A DNA stretch of 6,432 nt. Source: CAKVOD01 sp050872805 (GTDB lineage: Bacteria; Bacillota; Clostridia; Christensenellales; UBA1242). The stretch covers positions 1 through 6,432 of the forward strand of contig JBNMHN010000071.1 of assembly GCA_050872805.1 (NCBI GenBank), read 5' to 3'. The translations under genes and the position numbers were made by a program. Shown here piece after piece: positions 1 through 5,828 of this stretch; position 1 is the stretch's first letter; the number at the start of each line of letters is the position of its first letter. The notes beneath the pieces are model-generated. The model had not been told where the DNA came from. It ran no database searches and was given only the letters and a program-made list of their open reading frames with translations.

Positions 1-1
1 C

Positions 2-2400
2 CCGTCTAGTTGGACGGCTGTTGGCACGGATTCGGCAAAGAAACTTGTCAGGGCGGGCGTCATCGACACGTCGACAAACAACTTTGAGAAAAACAAGGAA
101 GATTTGGGGCTTAGTATCAACCCTGAAACTAAGGTTGATGCCAAAGACGACTATGTTTTGATGATTAATGCCGAGGACGATTCAACTTCCTACGGCTACA
201 AGTCTTCGACGATTGCGCTCGACGCACAAAGTTACTACGCAATCAGCTTCTCAGTTTTGACAAAAGCTAACGACAACAACGGGTTCTCGGCTTATTTGAC
301 GGGCGACGGAATCGAAAATTCTCCGCTAAACTCGTTTGTCAATGTTCAATCTAATGTTTGGAACACTTACACAATTTTCGTAAAAACTGGGCTCAGTAGC
401 GTGAATGCTAACCTTGAGTTGTGGCTCGGCACAAGCAGCCAAGCGCAAAACACAAGTGGAGCGGTATTCTTTGACACTGTTAAGGCGGACAAGTTTACTG
501 AAACAGCGTATGAATCAGTCAGCAAAAGTGCTGTTACTTCAAAGGAAATTGACTTAAAGCAAGACAATCTCAACAAAATCGCAAACGGCAGTTTTGAAAA
601 CGGCTTAGAGGGCTGGACACGTACGACGACTAGCAGCAACAGCGTTTCGGGCGTTACTTCCCTTTCGGCAAACGGATTCAATCAAGACGAAACAAAGATT
701 GACACTGCTCCGTCAACTAATATGGTAAATGCCGTAAACGGCAGCAACGTCAGCGTTGTAAACCAAAAAGGGTTGTTTATCAACAACATCGCGGAAGCGG
801 CTGCAACCTATAAATCAAGCAAATTTACTGTAGACAGATTTGAAATGCTTGCAGTTTCAGTTTGGGTAAAGACTGGCAAACTCTCCGACAACGGCGCTTC
901 AATCAAACTTGTTGAAGTTGTTGAGGACGGCGAAACGGCTACTTATTCTTCCGAATTTACAAGCGTGAATACAAGTTCTTATACAAACAAGTTCACAAAT
1001 GACTGGGCTCAATACACTTTCTATGTTAAGGGTAATCCTTTCAAATCGGTTGACCTTCAACTAGAACTCAGCCTCGGCACAAGCGGCAGCGAGACGCGCG
1101 GTTATGCTTTCTTTGACGAAATTAGAACGACGCGTTTGACGGTTAGCCAATACGCTAACGCAGCATCTGGCACATATTTAAAGACGCTTTCCCTTGCAAG
1201 CCTTGATTCACTTGACATTGCAAACGGCGCGTTTAACTTGACAACTGACGGCGAAAAGATTGACGGCGTGTTCGCGCCAAGCGACTGGACTTTGTCTAGC
1301 GAATCAGGCATTGACGCTAAGTACAGCGGAATTATCAACACAAAATCGGAATATTTTGACACTTACAAAGCAAACTATGGCGGCATTCAAAACCCTGGCG
1401 TTATCAAAAGCGATTACAACAATCTTGACGTCAGCAAAGTTTCAAACAACATCTTGATGATTTACAACCCAATTTTGGGCGACCAAACATTCAAGAGCAG
1501 CGACTACTCTGTTCCAAGTGACGGAACATATAAAATTACTTTCTATGCAAAAGTTTCTCAATTGACAAAATCGGCTGAGGTTGCAGTTCTCAATGACTCG
1601 ACAACAATCGGCAAACTTACTATCACTGGCACTGAATGGACTCAATATTCAATTTATGTGAAGAACGGGTCTAGTGCAAACAATGTTTCATTTGCCCTTT
1701 CACTCGGCTCAAAGGACAACGCACAAACTGGGCACGCATTCTTTGATAACTTCACTTCAACAAGCGTTGAAGATGATGTTTACGCAATTGAAAAGACATC
1801 AACAAGCATTGTTTGTGACCTTGCAGATGAAAACTTCCTCATCACGGGTGACACAGTCAATGGCGTTGCAAACCCATATAGATACACGGGCAAAAACAAC
1901 GCGACTGAAGATAACTCGATTGTTGCAGGTATCATCAGCGCAAGTAACAACAGTTTGGGGCTTGACCTAACTTACGACGACGCAAAGTCCGACAATCGTT
2001 TGGTTATCAGCAGTCCTAACGACACATACTACACATTCACTTCAAACAAATCATACACTTTCAGCGCAAGTTCATTCTACACAGTTAATGTTACACTCAA
2101 AGTTTTGGGAATCAACCAAGATGAAGAAAACAAACAACTTGACGACGACAAAAATGCTATTCCTTATGGCGTGTTTGTAGAACTTGCTGGACTCAATGCA
2201 AAATCAAATGCTATCACAAAGACTGAAGATTATATCACATACACTTTCTATGTGAAAACTTCGGACAGCGAAACAACAAGCACAATCGCAATCAGCCTTG
2301 GCGCGACGGACGCGCTCACACGCGGCACGGTTGCAGTCAGCAACATCACTGTTGCCGACTATACTGAGGACGAATACAACGAAAGCGTTGCAAACCTTGA
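2..2400 (+). repeat. Four tandem diverged protein modules within the surface protein
   Basis: The repetition shows at the protein level and not as long DNA identity. The conserved 'L.LSLG' strand recurs at bases 410, 1055, 1685 and 2279, giving periods of 215, 210 and 198 codons. Each is followed by an FFD-type strand (467, 1109, 1739; replaced by VAVSN at 2330) and a tail of the form 'TxxxYxxA/S'. Each is preceded by a 'W.qYtfYVK' strand. Earlier in each module a 'LmI....yKSS' segment is followed by a 'y.isf..k' strand. Approximate extents are 2-535 (start cut off), 584-1165, 1205-1795 and 1810-2395. Confidence 0.85.
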
Positions 2401-2887
2401 CAGCGCAGTTGCAAGCAAGGTTGACCTTTCAAACGGTAAAAAATCCTCAAACGACGACAATAAAACAAAAACACGTCCTCAACTAGAACTTATCGACGTG
2501 GCTGGAATTTTGATTTGCGTTGCCCTTTTGGTTGCTATCATTGGTACAATCATTAAGCAAGTCGCAAAGAAGAGACGCAGCAAAAAATCAGTCAAGGTTA
2601 CAAATTCATACGACAGAAGCGGCAAAGTTGCTACAAAATCTGGCGCTAAAGCTGAAGTTAGACTTGCTGAAGTTGAAGCGGAACTCAAACGCCTCAATGA
2701 GACAATCACAATTTTGACAAAGGCTCAAAACGACCTACTTGCGAAACGCGAAGCGTGCCAAGACGGCGTTGAAAGCGAAAAATTGCTCCGCAAGATTGAA
2801 AAAATATCTGCCGAACTTGAATACGAACTTGACAATAGAGAATCTGTTGAAAAGGAACGCGCACTTTTGAAAGATATGATTAAATAA
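2..2887 (+). CDS. Large modular cell-surface protein, single C-terminal membrane anchor, coiled-coil cytoplasmic tail (5' end missing)
   Basis: The frame is open from base 2, so the true start lies upstream; the TTG at 104 is not a real start, because residues before it (PSSWT, then VRAGVIDT) align with module 3 (PSDWT, then YSGIINT). About 961 residues are visible. Four diverged modules share the motifs 'KSS', 'YtfYVK', 'LSLGTS' and 'FFD'. They resemble carbohydrate-binding-type beta-sandwiches (an NGSFENGLEGW-like opening is seen at base 584), but the ligand is unknown. An Asn/Asp/Lys/Thr linker (about 2400-2490) leads to a hydrophobic helix (about 2498-2560, GILICVALLVAIIGTII). Next come a basic stretch (KKRRSKK) and about 80 charged heptad-like residues (2648-2884). 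By the positive-inside rule the modules are outside and the coiled coil inside. There is no LPXTG sorting signal. It ends in TAA and is followed by a terminator. Surface location is well supported; function (adhesin, glycan binding or envelope tether) is inferred. Confidence 0.88.
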   Translation, partial: PSSWTAVGTDSAKKLVRAGVIDTSTNNFEKNKEDLGLSINPETKVDAKDDYVLMINAEDDSTSYGYKSSTIALDAQSYYAISFSVLTKANDNNGFSAYLTGDGIENSPLNSFVNVQSNVWNTYTIFVKTGLSSVNANLELWLGTSSQAQNTSGAVFFDTVKADKFTETAYESVSKSAVTSKEIDLKQDNLNKIANGSFENGLEGWTRTTTSSNSVSGVTSLSANGFNQDETKIDTAPSTNMVNAVNGSNVSVVNQKGLFINNIAEAAATYKSSKFTVDRFEMLAVSVWVKTGKLSDNGASIKLVEVVEDGETATYSSEFTSVNTSSYTNKFTNDWAQYTFYVKGNPFKSVDLQLELSLGTSGSETRGYAFFDEIRTTRLTVSQYANAASGTYLKTLSLASLDSLDIANGAFNLTTDGEKIDGVFAPSDWTLSSESGIDAKYSGIINTKSEYFDTYKANYGGIQNPGVIKSDYNNLDVSKVSNNILMIYNPILGDQTFKSSDYSVPSDGTYKITFYAKVSQLTKSAEVAVLNDSTTIGKLTITGTEWTQYSIYVKNGSSANNVSFALSLGSKDNAQTGHAFFDNFTSTSVEDDVYAIEKTSTSIVCDLADENFLITGDTVNGVANPYRYTGKNNATEDNSIVAGIISASNNSLGLDLTYDDAKSDNRLVISSPNDTYYTFTSNKSYTFSASSFYTVNVTLKVLGINQDEENKQLDDDKNAIPYGVFVELAGLNAKSNAITKTEDYITYTFYVKTSDSETTSTIAISLGATDALTRGTVAVSNITVADYTEDEYNESVANLDSAVASKVDLSNGKKSSNDDNKTKTRPQLELIDVAGILICVALLVAIIGTIIKQVAKKRRSKKSVKVTNSYDRSGKVATKSGAKAEVRLAEVEAELKRLNETITILTKAQNDLLAKREACQDGVESEKLLRKIEKISAELEYELDNRESVEKERALLKDMIK

Positions 2888-2952
2888 TTCATTAATTATT
2901 ATGAAAAATATTTTAACTATAAAGTGAACTCTCAAAATTTGAAAAACTAAAA

Positions 2953-2974
2953 AAAGGCACCTTAGGAAGCCTTT
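2953..2974 (+). terminator. Weak GC hairpin downstream of the surface-protein gene
   Basis: AAAGGC pairs with GCCTTT across a 10-base loop, 65 bases after the stop codon. An A-run lies on the left, but only TTTC lies on the right, so it is a weak terminator at best. It may act with the stronger hairpin that follows, or be a processed 3' end. Confidence 0.4.
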
Positions 2975-2979
2975 CGCCC

Positions 2980-3021
2980 AAAATACCTTCTATGATATAA
3001 TTTCATAGAAGGTATTTTTTT
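2980..3021 (+). terminator. Strong intrinsic terminator after the surface-protein gene
   Basis: A perfect 15-bp stem (AAATACCTTCTATGA at 2981-2995 with its complement at 3003-3017) has a 7-base loop and runs into a T tract (3015-3021). This fits rho-independent termination of the gene ending at 2887, and it separates that gene from the hydrolase gene's own promoter. The TATAAT in the loop (2996-3001) has no -35 partner and is taken as chance. Confidence 0.88.
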
Positions 3022-3135
3022 AATAGTAGAGGGTAAACATTCTATAGATAAAATGAAAATATTTCACTGTTTATTTATGAGTATAATTTACTTATTTTAG
3101 TGATAACTAGAAATCGTAAAGTTGAATAAGCCTGT

Positions 3136-3151
3136 ATTACGCTTACGTAAT
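3136..3151. promoter_or_regulatory. Perfect inverted repeat just upstream of the hydrolase promoter (candidate operator)
   Basis: ATTACG and CGTAAT flank a 4-base centre (CTTA). The repeat ends 3 bases before the -35 hexamer at 3155. Its position suits a dimeric regulator binding site, but six-base arms can arise by chance in AT-rich DNA, so the role is inferred. Confidence 0.4.
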
Positions 3152-3154
3152 TCA

Positions 3155-3183
3155 TTGACAAAAAACGACAATTTTGATATAAT
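3155..3183 (+). promoter_or_regulatory. Consensus housekeeping-sigma promoter for the hydrolase gene
   Basis: TTGACA (3155-3160), a 17-base spacer and TATAAT (3178-3183) match the sigma-70/SigA consensus exactly. Transcription should begin near 3190, leaving a leader of about 20 bases before the ATG at 3209. This rules out translation from the in-frame TTG at 3122, which lies upstream of the promoter. Confidence 0.88.
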
Positions 3184-3196
3184 AAAAACCTATTAT

Positions 3197-3201
3197 AGGA
3201 G
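3197..3201 (+). promoter_or_regulatory. Ribosome binding site fixing the hydrolase start
   Basis: AGGAG lies 7 bases before the ATG at 3209 and downstream of the inferred transcription start. It selects that ATG over the upstream TTG at 3122. Confidence 0.85.
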
Positions 3202-3208
3202 AAAACAA

Positions 3209-3955
3209 ATGAAAGTAACTGTAATTGGCTGTAGTACAAGTTGGTCAGAAAGGCCTACTAGTTCTTACTGCATAAATGGAAATATCTTAGTTGATTGTGG
3301 TAGTGCTACACCCAAAAATTATCCTGCTTGCAATATTAACATATGCGATATAAAACACATTTTTATAACTCATCTCCATTCTGACCATACTGGCGGGCTT
3401 ACAAACTTTTTCTGTCAATACATTAATTATCATAATTTAGATTGTTCTAATTTCGTAACCATTTATGGCCCTAAAGGGCTTAAAGAATATTTAAAGCACT
3501 TATTATATGTATGTATTATTGATAAGGCTAACGAAGATTTGGAAAACTACTTTAATATTGTAGAAATTGATGATTTTAATCAAAGACTAAAAGTCGAAAA
3601 TTATGAAATTTCAGTTTTTGAATTTTCTCACGGAAAGATACAAGATATAGCCTACATATTTGATGATGGTAAAGTTAAGGTGGGATTTTCAGGAGATTTA
3701 AATTATCAAAAAGGAATTGATAATTTTATTTCATCATTTGATTATGGCTTTCTGGAGTGCTGTTCTATGAAGTCATCTCCAGCACACTTAGGCTATGACC
3801 ATTTTATTGAATTTCAAAATCAATTTCCAAACAAAAAAATTTACGCAGTTCACGCACTAGATGAAGTTTATTTTAATGAAAAGTCACTAGGAATAACTTG
3901 CGCAAAACATTGTGAAATATATGACTTTAAACAAAAAAAAAGAATATATGAATAA
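3209..3955 (+). CDS. Metallo-beta-lactamase-fold hydrolase, compact RNase Z-like type
   Basis: This 248-residue protein carries the HxHxDH metal signature (THLHSDHTGG; H55, H57, D59, H60). Further likely ligands follow in family order: H141 (in FEFSHGK), D163 (GFSGDLNY) and H215 (AVHALDE). H193 (PAHLGYDH) sits where RNase Z-like enzymes have a conserved HxT/HL motif. The N-terminus (VTVIGCST, then TSSYCI and ILVDCG) is the usual first beta-hairpin of this group. The catalytic set looks intact, so a two-zinc phosphodiesterase or related hydrolase is expected in the cytoplasm. Bacterial tRNase Z is usually about 300 residues with an inserted arm; this protein is shorter with little room for one, so tRNA 3' processing is doubtful. 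It has 12 cysteines. The gene is visibly AT-richer than its neighbours and uses ATA and AGA freely, which suggests horizontal acquisition. It has its own promoter and is transcribed alone. The substrate is unknown. Confidence 0.85.
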   Translation: MKVTVIGCSTSWSERPTSSYCINGNILVDCGSATPKNYPACNINICDIKHIFITHLHSDHTGGLTNFFCQYINYHNLDCSNFVTIYGPKGLKEYLKHLLYVCIIDKANEDLENYFNIVEIDDFNQRLKVENYEISVFEFSHGKIQDIAYIFDDGKVKVGFSGDLNYQKGIDNFISSFDYGFLECCSMKSSPAHLGYDHFIEFQNQFPNKKIYAVHALDEVYFNEKSLGITCAKHCEIYDFKQKKRIYE

Positions 3956-3989
3956 TGCGAACCTTCATAAGTCTAATTTAGTAAATTAA

Positions 3990-4076
3990 AAATTTAATGT
4001 AGTACAAAATACTGATATAAAAGAATATCAAACACTTGTAGAAGATTTGATAGCGTTTTACAACACAAAAGAATAA
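3990..4076 (+). pseudogene. Possible C-terminal remnant of a lost gene (28 codons)
   Basis: From an in-frame stop at 3987-3989, one frame stays open for 28 codons and ends at TAA 4074-4076, right at the terminator stem. Its end reads EYQTLVEDLIAFYNTKE, a plausible amphipathic helix. There is no ATG or ribosome binding site. Its position between a stop-rich stretch and a terminator suits the tail of a decayed gene, but so short an open frame in AT-rich DNA could be chance. The family was not recognised. Confidence 0.2.
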
Positions 4077-4114
4077 AAAAATAGGAAAAACATTAATTTC
4101 TTCCTATTTTTTTT
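4075..4114. terminator. Bidirectional intrinsic terminator between convergent genes
   Basis: An A-rich left arm (4075-4087, ending ATAGGAA) pairs with TTCCTAT plus a T tract (4101-4114), with a 13-base loop. The T run follows the stem on the + strand, and the left A run gives a U run on the - strand. It can therefore end both the hydrolase transcript (+) and the acyltransferase transcript (-, stop at 4168). Confidence 0.8.
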
Positions 4115-4138
4115 AGTGTCCACATTTCGTGGTTCACT
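4115..4138. other. Small imperfect hairpin next to the shared terminator
   Basis: AGTG/CACT and CCAC/GTGG form nested 4-bp arms with a small internal loop and a 5-base apical loop. It lies between the acyltransferase stop and the terminator. It may stabilise the 3' end of the - strand transcript or mark the edge of the AT-rich block. No function is shown. Confidence 0.3.
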
Positions 4139-4167
4139 TCGCTATTCAGTTGAAGCGTTTTTTATTT

Positions 4168-5289
4168 TCAAATTGATTTGTGATATGCTCTGCGGCGCTT
4201 GTGTTGTTCGCGCTCATAGTTGTGCCACATATTTTGGACGGCTATGTTGTCCTCAAGGTTCAAGTTTGTTTCGCAGTAGCCTATGCCCATTTTCAAGAAA
4301 CGGTGCATAAGTTCGTTGAAAATGACGCCATTCAAACCTTTGTGTAAATATTCATCTTTAACTGCAACGAGTGCAAAGTCTATGTCCTTTGGCTTTTTGA
4401 TTGCTTTCAATAGTTTGATGATTGTGTGCGGATACAAATGTCCGCCTGAGCCGATAAGCGCTTTAGAGAGTGACGGCAAGGTCAATGCGAACGCGACGGG
4501 CTTGTCGTCTTTGTCGACGACGAGCGCCATAAGGTCAGTGTTGAGCGCTAACCCGAACTGACTCAAGATGAGTTGGCGCGTCTTTTTGCTGAATGGGACT
4601 GTTCCGTACAGTGCGCCATATCCTTCATCAACAAGGTCAAATATCTCTTCGCCGTACTTACCGATAAATTCTTTTTTCGGCATATCACGTATGACTTTTA
4701 GTTCATATTTTTCCAAAATTTTGTTGCCGATACGCTCATAGCGTTCGTCAATTTGTTTTGGGAATTTAATGCGGTATTCAACCCAATCGGCGTCTTTGAC
4801 AAAGCCGTAGTTCTCAATCAATTTTGGATAGTAATCGTAATTATACTGCGTTTCGTACGTACAAATGCGGTCAAAGCCTTCAATCAAAAGTCCTTCGCGG
4901 TCGAGGTCATTAAAGCCAAGTGGGCCCACAATTCCGTTGATTCCGCGCGGCTTTGCCCAGTTAGTGACGGCATCAAAAAGCGCGTTTGCTACTTCTTGAT
5001 CATCGATTGAATCAAAACGCGTGAACCTGACCAACTTGCAGTCGCGGATACGGTTGTATGTATTTTGGATGATGCCTGCTATTCTGCCCACAATTTTCCC
5101 GTCGCGCACAGCCATATATAACACGACTTCACATTCTTCATATGCGGGGTTTTCGCTAGGCGTGAACATATCAAGTTCGTCGGCAAAAAGCGTTGGCACA
5201 TAATATGGGCAACCTTTATATAGTTTGTTGACAAACTCAGCAAATTGTTTTAATTGTTTTCTTGTTTTAACTTCTATTATATCTACCAT
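4168..5289 (-). CDS. GNAT-like acyltransferase resembling the YghO family
   Basis: The 373-residue protein opens with the family signature VKTRKQLKQF (7-16) followed by a 'cPyyVPtL' stretch (27-34), known from YghO-like proteins of similar length. Residues 55-150 contain a GNAT-like half: strand AVRDGKIVGRIAGI, helix ANALFDAVTNWA, then GIVGPLGFNDLDREGLLIEGF, where family members have GP-N/G-F and GLL-GF motifs. Residues 250-355 hold a second GNAT-like half: DLMALVVDKDDKPVAFAL, then VAVKDEYLHKGLNG, the position of the acetyl-CoA loop, and TNLNLEDNIAVQNMW. It has no signal peptide or membrane helix, so it should be cytosolic. Acyl or acetyl transfer from CoA is expected from the fold; the acceptor is unknown. 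The ATG at 5289 has a modest AAGGGA site 5 bases upstream. Codon use resembles the surface-protein gene, so it is probably resident. It is monocistronic, convergent with the hydrolase gene and divergent from the small-protein gene. Confidence 0.82.
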   Translation of the reverse strand: MVDIIEVKTRKQLKQFAEFVNKLYKGCPYYVPTLFADELDMFTPSENPAYEECEVVLYMAVRDGKIVGRIAGIIQNTYNRIRDCKLVRFTRFDSIDDQEVANALFDAVTNWAKPRGINGIVGPLGFNDLDREGLLIEGFDRICTYETQYNYDYYPKLIENYGFVKDADWVEYRIKFPKQIDERYERIGNKILEKYELKVIRDMPKKEFIGKYGEEIFDLVDEGYGALYGTVPFSKKTRQLILSQFGLALNTDLMALVVDKDDKPVAFALTLPSLSKALIGSGGHLYPHTIIKLLKAIKKPKDIDFALVAVKDEYLHKGLNGVIFNELMHRFLKMGIGYCETNLNLEDNIAVQNMWHNYEREQHKRRRAYHKSI

Positions 5290-5389
5290 TTGTTTCCCTT
5301 TTTGTTGTTTTTACAACTGTTATAAATAATCGCAGCATCATTATGAAAGGAATAATTGCAAATGTTTTGCGCGATTAAAAACTCAGTAT

Positions 5390-5418
5390 ATTGTACCAAA
5401 AATCGCAAAGAAAAGCAA
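5390..5418 (-). promoter_or_regulatory. Candidate promoter for the acyltransferase gene
   Basis: Read on the - strand, TTGCTT (5413-5418), a 17-base spacer and TACAAT (5390-5395) form a partial sigma-70-type promoter. It would start transcription near 5383 and leave a leader of about 90 bases. The -10 matches 5 of 6 positions but the -35 only 3 of 6, so the assignment is tentative. Confidence 0.4.
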
Positions 5419-5455
5419 GGGTTTTAATCTGCAAAAATAGCATTGTAAAATTAAT

Positions 5456-5516
5456 GTTAATTCTCAAAGTAAATTCCATAGTGGAATTTGATGTGAAATC
5501 GACTTTGAGAATTAAC
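5456..5516. repeat. Nested inverted repeat: 15-bp perfect outer arms with an inner hairpin
   Basis: GTTAATTCTCAAAGT (5456-5470) is perfectly complementary to 5502-5516. Directly abutting the left arm is a second perfect hairpin, AAATTCCA (5471-5478), loop TAG, TGGAATTT (5482-5489). A 12-base unpaired stretch (GATGTGAAATCG) then precedes the right outer arm. No T run follows on either strand, so it is not a simple terminator. It could be a dispersed palindromic or MITE-like element, or a structured RNA. Confidence 0.75.
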
Positions 5517-5543
5517 GATTGAAAAATTAATTCTAAATTTTTA

Positions 5544-5580
5544 AATAAATTACGTTCCCAAATTTGGAGCGTTATTTACT
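5544..5580. repeat. Long imperfect dyad centred on CCAAATTTGG
   Basis: The 10-base perfect palindrome CCAAATTTGG (5558-5567) extends outward to ACGTT/AGCGT and TAAAT/ATTTA with one bulged C, one G-U pair and one mismatch. The result is a near-continuous dyad over about 33 bases. It lies 30 bases beyond the nested repeat at 5456-5516. It could be an operator-type site or part of the same element; no T run makes it a terminator. Confidence 0.55.
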
Positions 5581-5650
5581 ATAAGAATAATAAAAAAATC
5601 AATTTGTATTTTTTTACTTTGGGATAATAGTTTTTTTTATCAAACTAGTG

Positions 5651-5668
5651 CAAATCAGGCACGATTTG
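5651..5668. promoter_or_regulatory. Inverted repeat upstream of the small-protein promoter (candidate operator)
   Basis: CAAATC and GATTTG flank a 6-base centre and end 17 bases before the -35 hexamer. The location suits regulator binding. The short arms make chance possible. Confidence 0.3.
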
Positions 5669-5685
5669 TCAGTCCATTGGAGCGT

Positions 5686-5714
5686 TTGACAAAACCGCAA
5701 AAATATGGTATAAT
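5686..5714 (+). promoter_or_regulatory. Consensus promoter with extended -10 for the small-protein gene
   Basis: TTGACA (5686-5691), a 17-base spacer and TATAAT (5709-5714) match the sigma-70/SigA consensus exactly. A TG at 5706-5707 adds an extended -10. Transcription should start near 5721, leaving a leader of about 108 bases. This predicts strong expression of the downstream gene. Confidence 0.88.
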
Positions 5715-5798
5715 ATCGTTAGATTAATTAAGTTCATACAATAATAATGTACGGACTGCTAATCAATTTTTACATAACTTATCGCTTTAAATCAATTG

Positions 5799-5822
5799 CC
5801 AAAACTTTGGTGATCGGAGGAG
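5799..5822 (+). promoter_or_regulatory. Leader mini-hairpin and strong ribosome binding site
   Basis: CCAAA/TTTGG (5799-5810) can form a very small hairpin just before GGAGGAG (5816-5822). The GGAGG core lies 8 bases before the ATG at 5829. The ribosome site is near ideal and fixes the start. The hairpin is too small for a confident regulatory claim. Confidence 0.65.
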
Positions 5823-5828
5823 AATATT

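Noticed and set aside
367..2717. Open frames in other frames and on the - strand within the surface-protein gene.
   Set aside because: The main frame carries the repeated modules and membrane anchor. The others are low-complexity shadows without translation signals.
3082..3087. TATAAT hexamer as an additional promoter.
   Set aside because: No -35-like hexamer lies 16-18 bases upstream and there is no correctly placed extended -10. The consensus promoter at 3155-3183 explains the gene.
3209..3955. Annotation of the hydrolase as a true beta-lactamase conferring antibiotic resistance.
   Set aside because: There is no signal peptide, and the motif pattern (GFSGDL, AHLGYDH, AVHALDE) is RNase Z-like and not that of class B beta-lactamases.
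4283..5203. Several open frames on the + strand inside the acyltransferase gene.
   Set aside because: They are antisense to a gene with clear family motifs, lack ribosome sites and encode no recognisable domains.
5456..5580. Inverted repeats interpreted as a CRISPR array or transcription terminator.
   Set aside because: There are no regularly spaced direct repeats, and no T run follows the stems on either strand.
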